64,000 nucleotides of DNA from Lytechinus variegatus. Taxonomy: Eukaryota > Echinodermata > Echinoidea > Temnopleuroida > Toxopneustidae. Positions 36,001 through 43,800 of the stretch are shown here, piece after piece. A program made the position numbers and the translations under genes. The DNA lies in contig NC_054744.1 of assembly GCF_018143015.1 (NCBI RefSeq), positions 1,488,001-1,552,000 on the forward strand, written 5' to 3'. The notes beneath the pieces are model-generated. The model was given only the letters and a program-made list of their open reading frames with translations, was not told where the DNA came from and ran no database searches. Each line of letters begins with the position of its first letter. The stretch's first letter is position 1.

Positions 36001-36950
36001 GCCAAGAATTAATTCATCATGGGAGACCACCTCCATCTTATCAGCAAACTCTTATGCAAATCCCTCAACACTCGCATCCCAGCAATATTCCAGATATTAT
36101 ATTCACAGGTAAAAAGCACAAAACAACTTCATACAGATCTCGCAATTTCTTTAATTTTTTTTCTCAGGATGTAAAGAGCCAGGGATCATCATGTAATGTG
36201 TCAACTTCTTATGAAAAGCCATAGCAAATAATTATCACAACACAATGTTGTGTACCAAAATATAAAAAGAAATACCATGTGGTTATAATTGTTTGCATGG
36301 TCAGCCCCCTCCCCCTTTCCCCTATCTTTCATCATTTTCGTAAAAAAAACATGTTGAGATATACGTTTGTTTCATTGTTCTGCAAGGGCAGTGTGCATTT
36401 TGTTGTAGAATATAGCTTGGGGGATATGGTTTGGAGTATCAAAGAATACCATTTTTAATTCCCAGAGGCTGATACATCCATCTTACTGTCACAGGTAATT
36501 AAAACAAGGAAAATATATTTGAATTCTCAGTTGACCACTTGAAATCAGTAAGAAGGTCCTTTATGCTCAATATGACCAAATGAAGTTTATGGAAGAATAA
36601 AAAAAATAAGATACGGAGAAGTTTGAATGACTTGACCAATATTATGTTGATCATCCTGAAAAATGTATTTGACCAAATTGAAAAAGCTTGAGATGCTCCT
36701 TTTGTTATTTGTGTTTTTTTTTAAATCTTTGCCAGGTGCAGGAGAGTCACCGCCAAGACAAGAGTTAGCTCGTGAAATCAGCAACGCAATGGCAAGTGTA
36801 GACAGTAACTTTGAGCATGATCTTTTGTTTTCGACGGACTCATTGAACGTTGATCCTCTTGACCTTGAACACCTTCAGATGCTCTCAGACAATGACATAG
36901 TAGCTGACCAAGCCACAGAGGATTCTTTCAGGCAGGATCACCGGCTCTAG
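9045..36950 (+). CDS. CRTC: CREB-regulated transcription coactivator (CRTC/TORC), 3' ten exons, N-terminus missing
   Basis: The protein family binds the bZIP domain of CREB and boosts transcription of cAMP/calcium-responsive genes; it moves between cytoplasm and nucleus according to phosphorylation by SIK/AMPK kinases, 14-3-3 binding and calcineurin. Ten exons are read here: 9045-9096, 19750-19835, 24424-24479, 29495-29547, 29940-30168, 32279-32404, 32831-33142, 34952-35308, 35958-36108 and 36736-36950. All introns are GT-AG and all phases match, giving one frame of 544 residues plus stop. Family hallmarks seen are YLSPPSDTSWRRTNSDSAL, RPRSCEVPGINI, SLPDLTNLHIPSPLPTP, a Q-rich region, SPTSPVSNPN, FEQFNMMQ, NIPDIIFTGAGESPP and the end EDSFRQDHRL. 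The N-terminal CREB-binding domain and the exons after it are not visible in 1-9044 and presumably lie upstream. Vertebrates have three paralogues and invertebrates usually one, so I give the family symbol only. Confidence 0.96.
9258..9751. mobile_element. MITE with GTGTTTATGCTTCCA ends
   Basis: Left GTCTATGGGTGTGTTTATGC and right complement of GTCTAAGGCCGTGTTTATGC; the inverted similarity goes on through AGAATCAGC.TTT.CAAACG. Contains a CRE palindrome TGACGTCA at 9547-9554. No coding capacity. Confidence 0.78.
10100..10345. repeat. Local AT-rich duplication, unit about 150 bp
   Basis: The block TAGTTATGTGGAGGT..GAAATAAAAAA..TGTGCTTTACT.GATAAATT occurs near 10131 and again near 10278, with a third partial copy (GATGTGCTTTACTGGATGAA) near 10197. 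Diverged tandem copies in intron sequence. Confidence 0.7.
10457..11276. mobile_element. 820-bp element with CAGGCCTGTGA ends and GAAGTT target duplication
   Basis: Left end CAGGCCTGTGAAATC, right end complement (CTCACAGGCCTG), flanked by GAAGTT on both sides (10451-10456, 11277-11282). Sub-terminal inner sequence is rich in TTTCCGCTATTTT-like repeats. Holds TGACGTCATCCAAGATGGC at 10822, a CRE palindrome followed by a YY1-like AAGATGGC. No transposase seen. Confidence 0.75.
13275..13661. mobile_element. Harbinger-like MITE with TACCCTTTTCATAAACC ends
   Basis: Inverted ends TACCCTTTTCATAAACC(T/C)A at 13275 and 13661, flanked by TTA on both sides (13272-13274, 13662-13664). The interior is full of ATGCGGATAA and its complement and folds on itself. 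A three-base TWA target duplication is typical of PIF/Harbinger elements. Confidence 0.82.
14540..15126. mobile_element. TTAA-flanked MITE, copy 1
   Basis: 587 bp. Inverted ends AGGTAAAGTCCACCCCAG and CTGGGGTGGACTTGACCT, both next to TTAA. The inverted repeat runs roughly 115 bp, through AATAGAGAAAAATCAAACTA and AAGAAAGTTATGACAT. The centre carries ACCAGGATGTGCATATAACT and, at 14937-14944, TGACATCA where other copies have TGACGTCA. No coding capacity; the TTAA target is typical of piggyBac-related elements. Confidence 0.9.
16153..16868. repeat. Nearly identical 358-bp tandem duplication
   Basis: 16153-16510 and 16511-16868 match almost base for base; I noticed only a single substitution (ATCCCCG against ATCCCTG). 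The unit covers plain intron sequence plus the left end of the Harbinger-like MITE that continues to 17218. Either a very recent duplication or an assembly error joining two haplotypes. Confidence 0.9.
16733..17218. mobile_element. Harbinger-like MITE copy A (AGGTGGTTTCAAACCGCC ends)
   Basis: 486 bp with inverted ends AGGTGGTTTCAAACCGCCTC and complement (GAGGCGGTCTGAAACCACCT), flanked by AAA on both sides. Interior rich in TACCTGGTATTTTCTGATCG-like short inverted repeats. Its first ~135 bp also occur at 16375-16510 through the tandem duplication. Confidence 0.85.
17491..17965. mobile_element. Harbinger-like MITE copy B
   Basis: 475 bp, same family and orientation as copy A, 272 bp downstream of it, flanked by ATA on both sides (17488-17490, 17966-17968). 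Open frames across it are a by-product of its higher GC content. A worn relative is visible at about 62450-62600. Confidence 0.86.
18177..18569. mobile_element. MITE with GGCAGTGCTGCACCATCCC ends
   Basis: Left end GGCAGTGCTGCACCATCCC, right end complement of GGCCGTCTGCAACATCCC, with TTA near both sides. The interior repeats AATCTCGAGATT and AATAGCGCGCTA many times in both orientations, so it would fold extensively. Confidence 0.7.
18682..19668. mobile_element. Non-autonomous Tc1/mariner-type element
   Basis: 987 bp. Inverted ends CAGTGCGTATCAAAAAAAA-AGTTTACACTT, with TA at both sides (18680-18681, 19669-19670). CAGTG-type ends and a TA target are characteristic of Tc1/mariner. No transposase frame longer than about 65 codons. 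Confidence 0.87.
19750..19835 (+). CDS. CRTC: CRTC exon b with SIK/14-3-3 phosphosite
   Basis: The exon codes for TNSDSALHTSAMVPDVFSG and continues to PHRR. Together with the preceding WRR it forms the conserved kinase site around the serine equivalent to mammalian CRTC2 Ser171 (RTxSDSALH). In the family this serine, when phosphorylated by SIK or AMPK, binds 14-3-3 and holds the protein in the cytoplasm. The acceptor is ctgtttcag and the donor gtaag. It enters in phase 2 and leaves in phase 1. The kinase consensus is split by the preceding 10.6-kb intron. Confidence 0.95.
20073..20902. mobile_element. Inverted-repeat element with G-run ends, interrupted by a LINE tail
   Basis: Left end G-run then GCACTTATATTGAGTGGATA and CCAGGCACGACC; right end complement (GGTCGCGTCTGGTATCTACT, then AATGGAAATGCC and a C-run). 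The middle holds an unrelated plus-strand segment, about 20283-20563, ending in a (TTTGAA)n tail. Confidence 0.65.
20283..20563 (+). mobile_element. LINE 3' end with (TTTGAA)n tail
   Basis: AT-rich sequence with long T runs, AATAAACTTT and a short 3' microsatellite TTTGAATTTGAATTTGAATT. Short 3' microsatellite tails are typical of CR1/L2-type LINEs. No protein-coding part is present, so family assignment is tentative. Confidence 0.5.
20985..21562. mobile_element. TTAA-flanked MITE, copy 2, with intact CRE
   Basis: 578 bp, ends AGGTCAAGTCCACCCCAG and GGTTGGACTTGTCCT, TTAA at both sides (20981-20984, 21563-21566). Same family as 14540. The central site reads TGACGTCATCGGTC (CRE palindrome at 21396-21403). 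Confidence 0.9.
22512..23030. repeat. 160-bp-period tandem repeat, copy near exon c
   Basis: Starts TTTTTGTCTCGCCTGCAAAG with near-complement GAGAGCGATAC (hairpin), then CGGCGGCGTCAACA, then units of about 160 bp whose CATCATAACTT lies at about 22601, 22764 and 22921. The first unit has the exact DR1 motif AGGTCAAAGGTCA at 22703-22715. Same family as 59168-60000. Confidence 0.82.
23019..23215. repeat. 48-bp minisatellite
   Basis: Degenerate units of 48 bp of the form GAGAC(T/C)GACAGCCTA...ACTGA..ACCCACC...GC, seen near 23066 and 23114 with partial units around them. It directly follows the 160-bp-period repeat. Related words (GACAGAC, CCGACAG) reappear after 23700, so a later element (about 23247-23695) may have split the array. 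Confidence 0.65.
23247..23695. mobile_element. Inverted-repeat element with ACACCGT ends
   Basis: Left ACACCGTCCT..CTAAAACTAGTTTCCTGG and right complement of ACACCGTTCTCATTATTCTT, CTAAAACTGGTTTACTGG. Several internal ACTGGTTTA / TAAACCAGT pairs. No clear target duplication seen. Confidence 0.55.
24424..24479 (+). CDS. CRTC: CRTC exon c (MGDRLKPGHWDPKK)
   Basis: A small exon of 56 bases coding for DTIDNMGDRLKPGHWDPKK. HWDPKK matches the conserved (A/H)WD(T/P)KK block that precedes RPKSCEVPG in vertebrate CRTCs. The acceptor is ttttttccatag and the donor gtaagt. It enters in phase 1 from 19835 and leaves in phase 0. Confidence 0.9.
24706..25385. mobile_element. Harbinger-like MITE with AGCCCCTTTTACA ends
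   Basis: 680 bp; inverted ends AGCCCCTTTTACA and TGTAAAAGGGGCT, TTA on both sides. Interior made of CCGGG/ATCCGTGT-type short repeats. Begins 226 bp after CRTC exon c. Confidence 0.82.
25805..26312. mobile_element. TTAA-flanked MITE, copy 3, left end lost
   Basis: Matches the TTAA family from AATAAGAAAGTTATGA onward and ends GGAGTGGACTTGTCCT next to TTAA. The central site reads TGATGTCA, a decayed form of TGACGTCA. Confidence 0.82.
26700..28901. mobile_element. Repeat with GGTCAGATGCATA ends, split by a hAT-like insertion
   Basis: Left GGTCAGATGCATAAAAATTT and right complement (TATGCATCTGACC at 28889-28901). Inside, two related ~250-bp units (near 26750 and 27000: ATGTCTAAGGAAAA, GCATATGAGTCC, TGTTCAAACA.CTAGCA) and a third (near 28670) on the far side of the hAT-like element at 27293-28560. 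Confidence 0.65.
27293..28560. mobile_element. hAT-like non-autonomous element (CAAGGCTCCACATTA ends), long copy
   Basis: 1268 bp. Inverted ends CAAGGCTCCACATTA and complement TAATGTCGAGCCTTG; flanks CCCATGG and CCCAAGG form a near-match seven-base target duplication. Near both ends lie GGTGGCCC / GGGCCACC hairpins. The middle is A-rich low-complexity with no transposase. A 214-bp relative is at 39572. Confidence 0.72.
29495..29547 (+). CDS. CRTC: CRTC exon d (RPRSCEVPGI)
   Basis: Codes for GHQSLQSRPRSCEVPGI, the invariant RPKSCEVPGI block of the family. The donor was chosen at gtaagt (29548) rather than the GT seven bases upstream, because only this choice yields PGIN-ICPS in frame with the next exon and agrees with vertebrate PGINIFPS. 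It enters in phase 0 and leaves in phase 2. Confidence 0.93.
29940..30168 (+). CDS. CRTC: CRTC exon e (SLPDLTNLHIPSPLPTPLDPE)
   Basis: Codes for NICPSAEQPSEASNPI, then the most conserved central block NTGSLPDLTNLHIPSPLPTP followed by LDPEDQAYNHSGSATNLSQS and a glycine-rich end. The acceptor has a good pyrimidine tract (ctctctctcttttag) and the donor is gtgagt. It enters in phase 2 and leaves in phase 0. Confidence 0.97.
30349..30722. mobile_element. Foldback element made of GTCTAATTGCCA-like short repeats, copy 1
   Basis: Left arm is an array of degenerate 11-14-base words (ATTCGTCTAATTTGCCA, ATGGTCTACCACC, ATGGTCTAATTGCCA); right arm is the same array in complement (GTAGACAAATTGG, TTGGACCAGATGG). 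The arms fold on each other over about 170 bp each. Second copy at 53810-54179. Confidence 0.78.
31829..32250. repeat. Worn hAT-like repeat (CAGGGAAAAATCAGGGAA words)
   Basis: Repeats of TCAGGGAAAAATCAGG type and a right end GGGAACCCTG at 32238-32247, like the end seen at 47194. The left end is not clear. It stops about 30 bp before CRTC exon f. Confidence 0.45.
32279..32404 (+). CDS. CRTC: CRTC exon f, ends inside a minisatellite
   Basis: A 42-codon, phase 0-0 exon coding for VTTHSPQVSPQMSPQPQRRQ and ending RRHLAPSPQ. This SPQ/RRQ-rich stretch corresponds to the low-complexity segment (SPTLSP, RRQQASPT) after the central block of vertebrate CRTCs. The last 14 bases and the donor (gtatgg) are the first unit of a 58-60-bp tandem repeat that runs on into the intron. 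Because it is phase 0-0 it could be skipped without a frameshift. Confidence 0.9.
32391..32625. repeat. 58-60-bp minisatellite across the exon f splice donor
   Basis: Four units begin with CCTAGTCCACAG or a variant, at about 32393, 32452, 32510 and 32570, each followed by (G/C)(G/A/T)..GCAGCATT..ACC(A)AAA..CCATC. The first unit is the end of exon f and its donor (CCACAG-gtatgg). The same position in the next units reads cgatgc, cgacgc and ggatgt, so none can serve as a GT donor. Confidence 0.85.
32831..33142 (+). CDS. CRTC: CRTC exon g, glutamine-rich
   Basis: A 104-codon, phase 0-0 exon starting GIPLDQTPSIVVDHHQEQ and ending SLTLDMSQM. It holds two glutamine-rich tracts of mixed CAA/CAG codons (about 32935-32990 and 33016-33070) separated by MANQGNIFH. 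Glutamine-rich regions are typical of CRTC transactivation segments. The codon mix argues against simple CAG expansion, but the tracts should vary in length between alleles. The acceptor is tttttaacag and the donor gtaagt. Confidence 0.95.
33143..34951 (+). other. CRTC intron between exons g and h
   Basis: Plain AT-rich intron with a C-run near 33811. I recognise no repeats or RNA genes. The same applies to introns 35309-35957 and 36109-36735. Confidence 0.6.
34952..35308 (+). CDS. CRTC: CRTC exon h (SPTSPVSNPN, FEQFNMMQ)
   Basis: A 119-codon, phase 0-0 exon. It codes for AVLQAQMQHYRDKG, then SPTSPVSNPNNSPLPSPGG, SDAYYQQQQTNALQYKFEQ, FNMMQNSEQK and a Thr/Ser/Pro-rich end. SPTSPVSN, DAYYEQQ and LEQFNMME are recognisable in vertebrate CRTCs in the same order. 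The acceptor is tgtctttttag and the donor gtgagt. Confidence 0.96.
35958..36108 (+). CDS. CRTC: CRTC exon i (NIPDIIFT)
   Basis: Codes for GLSYGAVYSHNLGGSQELIH, a PPPSYQQ segment and SNIPDIIFTG. Vertebrate CRTCs have SGIPNIILT(V)TGESPP at the same place. PDIIFT fits the PxIxIT-like calcineurin-docking pattern loosely (F for the second I); that role is inference here. It enters in phase 0 and leaves in phase 1; the donor is gtaaaa. Confidence 0.94.
36736..36950 (+). CDS. CRTC: CRTC last coding exon, C-terminal activation region
   Basis: Codes for GAGESPPRQELAREISNAMA, then an acidic, leucine-rich stretch with LNVDPLDLEHLQMLSDND, and ends EDSFRQDHRL before TAG at 36948. The family's C-terminal activation domain has the same plan (DPLxLDxLxML...DPATEDTFRxDRL), which recruits TAF and CBP/p300 in mammals. 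The acceptor is tttgccag. The 3'UTR follows directly. Confidence 0.97.
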
Positions 36951-39281
36951 CCATCAACGACCCGATGAACGATCCAATCCTTCCCTCACGGGATGCCGTT
37001 CCGCTATGAGTGTCATTGTTGGGTCGCTGGTGGTGTGTCTGACAAGGAATGCGAGTGCCAGGCTCGCGTGTGTGTGCATAGAAATGACTTCATTGGTTGT
37101 ATCCAAGCTACTGAGCCAGTGCTGTGATGCACAGATTGATTTATTGAGCAATGGATGCTGCAGAGCTATGGGAGAGTGCTGATTTCATTTATGATTAATA
37201 GATGCTGGTGTGTGAAAATCATCAAGGAGACATTGGATGTGCTGCTTATCCTCATACAGAAGGCGACAAAAATGGGGCAACGTGGAACGGAGCAATTCGT
37301 CACACTAACATGTTGGTACTTGTCAAGCTGTTTGGAGAAAAGAATTAATGGAAAGTTTCTTAAATCTTCAGAAGGTAGAACCCTGAAATGGATATTAAGT
37401 GATGTTGTATCTTGAATGCCATATTCTATTGTTTGTAGGAATCAATTAAGAATAAAATAACATATTTGGTAGACTGTGCGGGAAAAATACAGCTCTTTGT
37501 GATGTAAAAATATTGTCCCAAACTTAGGTACCATATGGGGGCAGGAGTTTTTCATGAAGCTGCTTGTTGAATTACGAATAGCCTTTTAGAACAACTGGAA
37601 TGACATGAGAAAGCATTCTTTTATCACAATCACCTGTTTTCATTTGCAAGGCTTCAAGCTTCATCAAACCGACGTAGTTGCTGCTGCACAGCGAGGCATT
37701 AGAATGAGATCGTACTTCGGTCTCTATGTAAAGGGGGTTCTCTATTGCCGTGGGTAACCTCTGTAATCCATCTGGAGCAAGTATGGAACTTTCATTCCAA
37801 TAAGAGCAACATGACCTCTAATAGCAGTCTTGCAAGTGAAAGCTTGTCACAAAACAAGTTGATTGTGACCGTTTTTTGTGCTAGATGGAATACCAAAATT
37901 ATCTCTTTTTTATGTCATGGGAGTAATGAGAATTCCACGTATAATCTTTACAAACAACAACCTGCTTTAAAATGTACGGAAGCAAAAAAAGTGCCATTGA
38001 CTTGACAAGATCACAAGGTATTTCATCTCGCTATGTCATCACAACAGGATACGCAGTGGATATATCTTGCCATGTCAATGTAAAAGTTTTTATCAACCAT
38101 GTTGGCAAGACAACTATCTCACCATGTCAGCATACAATTACTGTTCATATGTCAACATGGCGCAACAAAATGTCTTGCCATCTCATCAAATTGATGGTAC
38201 TTAAAAGCTTCCGTACAATTTAATCCAAATTATTAACAGCTTTATAAACCAGAATTCTGGTCAGACCTATCTTCAAGTTTAGTCCCAAAGTAAAATGACC
38301 ATTTGGGTATACGGTAATGTAAATCAAATTCATTTTCTCAGACTAATAACATAACAGATCATCACATATACATCTTATATACTTTTATACTTTTTTGTGT
38401 GAATTTCAAAAGTGTTACTCAACTTGGTTGTAGTGTATATGATGGGATAATAAATTCTTTATAGATATTGCAAATGAACTTTTCCAATGTTTTCATCACA
38501 TTTAGTTCATAATAGTGTACAACAGGTTCAACAACAATTCGGTCTGTTTGTATCGTTGGGAATACTTTCATCCGATTTTGTTGACAGAAAGAGCAGATTT
38601 CAGAGAAAGCGTCTAATAGAAGAGCCCTTTCTGTTGTGGAAAGTCCAACCGGGATCTGAGTGTGGCATTCTGATTGTAAAGAGTTTGTGATGGTCCATAC
38701 TGTTTAAATCATTCTATTCAAACTCTTTGATTAATGTTTGTTTATTGTTTTGTTTATTGTGAGTATTGTATGAAACCGAAGGTTGGCGGGTAATGTTATC
38801 TATTATGTAAAGAGATGAGTGCAATTGTACATTCCAGAAGCACATGTGTAAAACATAAAAATAAGCTGTGGAAGCGATATTTCCCGACCTTGCTGCATTT
38901 TTTAGTTGATTTTTATTTGAGCTGCATTTCCAGTATTGCTACATTATCAATCAATTTCAATGTGCCACCATAAATAGATATTCACTAGTTATTAACACAA
39001 CACAATCAAATGAAGGTATTTTATATATAGAGAGAAGCACTTTTAAAGTTGTATATCCTAATTCCACTTTCCTGGTTTGTTCATAAATCTCAGCATTAAG
39101 CATGTATCAATTTGATCTGATACAAATCCAATGGTTGAACTATGAAACAAGCAAGTTTAACATATTTGTTTTTATCGAATTGAAGTTGTTTTTAAGCAAT
39201 CTAAGCATGGATAGTTGTTCATCGATGAAAACAAGAGATATCGACTGTGAAAATTTATCCCAGTAAATTTGAAAGAATAAA
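36951..39281 (+). other. Presumed CRTC 3'UTR, end not determined
   Basis: No coding frame follows the stop. AATAAA hexamers occur at 37451, 38449 and 39276, and later ones at about 41184 and 42383, so the transcript could end at any of these; I cannot choose without RNA evidence. The stretch includes an inverted-repeat element at 37966-38222. The end coordinate given is only the third AATAAA. Confidence 0.4.
37966..38222. mobile_element. Foldback element in the presumed CRTC 3'UTR
   Basis: Ends ATGTACGGAAGC and complement GCTTCCGTACA, with TTTAAA / AATTTAA around them. The interior is an array of words such as TTGCCATGTCA, ACCATGTTGGCAAGAC, CACCATGTCAGCAT and TGTCAACATGGCG, similar in plan to the foldback arrays at 30349 and 53810 but of a different word. 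If transcribed with CRTC it would form a long hairpin. Confidence 0.65.
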
Positions 39282-39571
39282 GACAATTTAAGAAAAGAAA
39301 TCAAGGTGTTCTATCGTCTAATTGGGATTAAGCGATGATATCATCAGTTTACTTTTATAACACTCAAGCCTGTTTTCTGAACTTTGGTTCAATTTAAACC
39401 CTGGTTTAAAGTTGTGGTTTAACTATGGAAAGCCAATTGTGGCAAGAAGAATTTTAAAAGACTGTAGATCAATAGAACCTTTCAATGCCAGTTTGAAAGC
39501 TTGTTTATGCAAGGATAAATAAGAATGTCACGAATTGAAGGTCAAATATTTAATTTGACTGTATGATTAGT

Positions 39572-39785
39572 CAAGGCTCCACACTAACTTTTTTTCTTGG
39601 TGGCCCAAACAATCTACCAAAATCATCAATTTCATATTTTTGGTGGTCCTAAAACAATAGAAAACATTACAATTTATCAAAACTTTGGTAGCCCAACCAG
39701 GCCACCAAGTGTTGGCTTTTACAAAATTTTGGTGGCCCGACTCTCATTTTTGGTTGCCCCGGGCCACTGCTAATGTCGAGCCCTG
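39572..39785. mobile_element. hAT-like element, short copy with GATTAGT target duplication
   Basis: 214 bp, ends CAAGGCTCCACACTAA and complement TAATGTCGAGCCCTG, flanked by GATTAGT on both sides (39565-39571, 39786-39792). Contains the same GGTGGCCC words as the long copy at 27293. Confidence 0.85.
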
Positions 39786-40329
39786 GATTAGTCTTTATAC
39801 TTTTTCTCTATCATATGTTTAACTGCATTGACATAGGTATATCAGTGTGTAGTCTATATAAAAGTTGGCAGGTGTGTTAGCTTAAATGACCAGAGGATAG
39901 AAATGTCATCAAAACTTTCTGCATTCAGCAACACAAAAGTATCTATTACTTGTAACTTATAGGAGACAAGCATGATCATTGTTGTATGCACACATTCAAA
40001 TGCCTGACCAGTAAACCATTGAGAACTATTTAAATTTGTAATTGATCTTAAACCCCTCACACAATGCTCAGTGTTTAATCGTACAGTTGATTTTTATGAT
40101 GGATTGCACATTATGATCAATGCAATCATTCATAACATCAGCCTTGTGATCAACCACAGGCTTTGTGTTAAGAGGCCCTTGAAATTTACACCCCCCCCCC
40201 ACCGTAAAGATAAATATTTTGATCAGATATACCGGTATGTATTAATATACTAAATCTTCTAAAATTACTTGTTAGTTCGTGATAATTATGACAGGACTGA
40301 TGCAGTTGGTGAAAGAGCAAATCATATGT

Positions 40330-40805
40330 CAATTCAGAAAAAAAAATGAAATGTTAAATTTTCGCTTATATTTTTCACAAAACAGTTATATGTACAACAC
40401 AGTGATTTTTTTATTACCGGTACATATGAAATATAGTATATTTCATTTTTTGTAGATTTAACATTAAGGAAATGTCTTGACGAATCACAATAGGTTGCAA
40501 CATTCATTTCGGCGTTCCCACTTTTTAAAACAGGGTTCAAGCCTTGTTTTACATTTTAATGAGGACAAAATTAAAAGAATATTTTATATAATAAGATACA
40601 AAAAAGTGAATTTTTATCTTCATCAGTTCCTTATTTTTAATACCAACGAGGTTGTGAAATAGCTGTTTTGTGAAATTAAAAGAAACCTTCAAACTGTCAT
40701 AACTTTGTAAGTTTGCATCTGATTTTTATTAATTTATCACCATTATGCGAGTGTGATTTTCCTATTTTCATTTAAATCAACCGTTTGAATATGTAGACTT
40801 GCCCT
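40330..40805. mobile_element. TTAA-flanked MITE, copy 4, worn
   Basis: Recognisable by ATTTTTCACAAAACAGTTAT, AATACCAACGAGG, TGAAATTAA and the end GTAGACTTGCCCT next to TTAA (40806-40809). The left end is lost and no CRE-like site remains. Confidence 0.7.
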
Positions 40806-40809
40806 TTAA

Positions 40810-43800
40810 TTCTGTTTTGTTTTTGTTATCTTACCCTACCCCCTTCCCTTAAACATGTAACAGTGTTGTCTTTTCTCTTCTTTTAGAATGGAGTCTGTGC
40901 GTAAAGAATATTTTAAAGACATACCATGAGTAGAGTGAAACTATTCTTATCTAATCTCTATTGGTTTTTGCTGCAAAGAAATGTTTGTCCCAGTCAGGAA
41001 TGATGCTTTGTTTTTACATGTTCGTGTATTACCCGCACAGAAATTTACAGCAACCCACTAGCAAGTCACTAATTACTTGCTAGCTAGTGACTAGCAAGCA
41101 GATGATTTGATAAGCTTGTGTTAGGCATGCTGAGAAATAATTAATCAATGTTGTCAAGACTATGTAATTTTCATTTTCAAATAAAGTGAACCATCAGCTA
41201 GTTACAAGCTTGGAGCATGCCTAGATTTCTGTCAGGGTAAGATCCATACAGATGAATGAAACAATGTGTAGTCATGCTATCAGACATCCATCCCTGAGCA
41301 ATTGGGATACGTGTCACATAGAAAATTCATGGTGTTGTATTTCCGTGAACATCATTTAGAATGGTTCTCATTTATATGAGCACGCAACAATTCCCTCAAT
41401 CATGCAGAATTTGAAGACATCTCAAACGAGTTATATCATGTAGAAAATGTTCCAATGTGAGCTCTAGAAAAAGCTCAAAGCTCATGCTTTCCGTTGAAAT
41501 AATTTGAATAACAAACTATTACAAGCCTCTGTGTTGTAATTCATAGTATGTTTTACTGCGCTGTGATATGTCTGTCAAACACTTAGAGTCAAGCATACCG
41601 AGTGCTACAGAATTTGCAGTCTACATCTAGCTTTACATATATTTTGCCAGTCAACTAAAATTAACAAGTTATTGGTTCTGTCTTAAAACAATCTAAAAAC
41701 ACATTTGCACTGTAGAAACATTTGATAAGTCATTTGTAAACAAAACTTTTTTAGTAATTAATTTACTTGTAGGCATTATTTACATCACCTTTTTTTTAGA
41801 AGTTTGACACTCTACAGGTGTGTAGTAAGAAAGGGTTTTTTTTGATGGTTTGCATTAAATTTGATTGTTGGAAACTCAACCCGTCAGGGTTCTAATGAAT
41901 GCCTTGCCTTTGATTATATTGATTAGATCTTAACTATAGATCAATTTGAATTTTGAGACGATATGAATACTCTATGTTAAGATGTCGGTTAGTGCCGTAC
42001 TAATGGCTGACGGGCTGTAGAGAAAGAATTGAATTTTGTGTACAGAATTTTATTGTCCTGAGCAGACACCACTGACCCAAGTGATTTGGGTTGTATGTAA
42101 TATAGAGAAGTTTACACATTTGTATAAAATGTACAAATCACACAACTGTATATTAATGTTCTAATTGATATATTACCATTGGCCACCTGTAATCTATTCT
42201 ATAAGTTTCTTTTTTATCACAAAAGTATGTGTATAGTAATCTTAACTTGGAGGATTTGTTTGCATGAAATATCTCAAACAGATTGAGGTGGATGAGAAGA
42301 ATGTCTATGGTGTGTTTTTTTTACTCTATTTAGGGCTGCTGTGTAATAGGGGTAAGACTATTGAGTTTTATTTGAGTTTCTGAATAAAAAGTAATTAATA
42401 TACGGTTATGAATGGCAGAAATGAGTTGTATTGCCTCGTAATAACCAACTTCGCCTTTACAACCAGTGGATATCTTTCTTACCTAAAAAATGTAACAGGT
42501 TTTTGTATGTCAAAGTCAGAATTATTTCTTTATAAATGAAACAAAGCGATAACTCTATGCAGCTTATAAAATAGAATCATTTGAAATGGTATTCATTGGG
42601 ATATTAACTAGTCGTCGGCCTTATGCCAAAAGGGCCTTAACCCGATTTTAGGGGTTCTGAATTTTTTATAATAAATTTAACACATTTCATATAAAACTTA
42701 ATAACTTAACACGTTTATCGAAATTGGCTTCAAAAGCAAAAAAACGACCACAAACTTTTGATTATTAGAGAGGCCAAAACCTTTATAAACGCCATTATCT
42801 CGGAATGGCCAAAAGCAGTTAAGGCCCTTTTGGCATAAGGCCTACGTAGTGGTCTTTTTGACTACTTTTTAATCTAAATTTTAATTGTAATTGAAAGGGA
42901 TTCTTTTCATTTCCTCTTTTCATGCCAATGATGTATTCAAAATTAAAGGAAGGATTGTTTTGGTTAAAGCTTATCACTGAGAATATATATATATTGCCAT
43001 CAACAGATCATGCTATTTACATGTGGCAAAAGCAGTGATTTAAATGGTTTGAAATATATTTTCACATGCAACATTGATGTGATCAACACTTCATTCAGAA
43101 ACTGAAATATGTCAGACAAAGGGAGCATGAAAAAAAATACACAAATACTTGAGTGTACATATCAGTGATCATATACACTTTTTGTAGTTAGATGCATAAC
43201 AGAGAAGTGTACCGATGGGGTAACAAAAATCATTTATATTTTTAACTATTTCACCTACAATGAACTCATTATTCTACTCAATGTTCATGTGCATGTATAT
43301 TATAGTATCTCTGTAGGAATATATTCCTATTCTATCATTCAACCTGCATTCCTTTAATTTGATTTTCCTTCTTTTTTGTAGAATGAGTTTATTTGTATTT
43401 TTTCACTGAATGTGTTGTTCATGCTGGCATGCAAACTTCTCCTCTTATTATTTCTCTAGAATGTGCAAATGAGTGATACATTTTGCCATCTCTAATCTCT
43501 TGTGTGTTATTTATTTGATTGAGATACATATAGTGTATTAGCATCCTAAAGATGAAAAAGTGCCACTTTACATCATAGTTGTATGTAAAATGGTTTGTCA
43601 ATCTGCAGGGGGGGGTATCTCTGATAGAAGCTTAAAGTACATTTTCTAGTCTGTAATACTAAAATCTGACTGAGTTCACTATTAATTACATATTACAGTA
43701 AATTGATTTCAAATAAATATTTTAGATTCTTGTTATATGTCCTCATAATAATACATCATATTCCCAAATTCTGGTACAATAAAAATCTTTAATACTCTTC

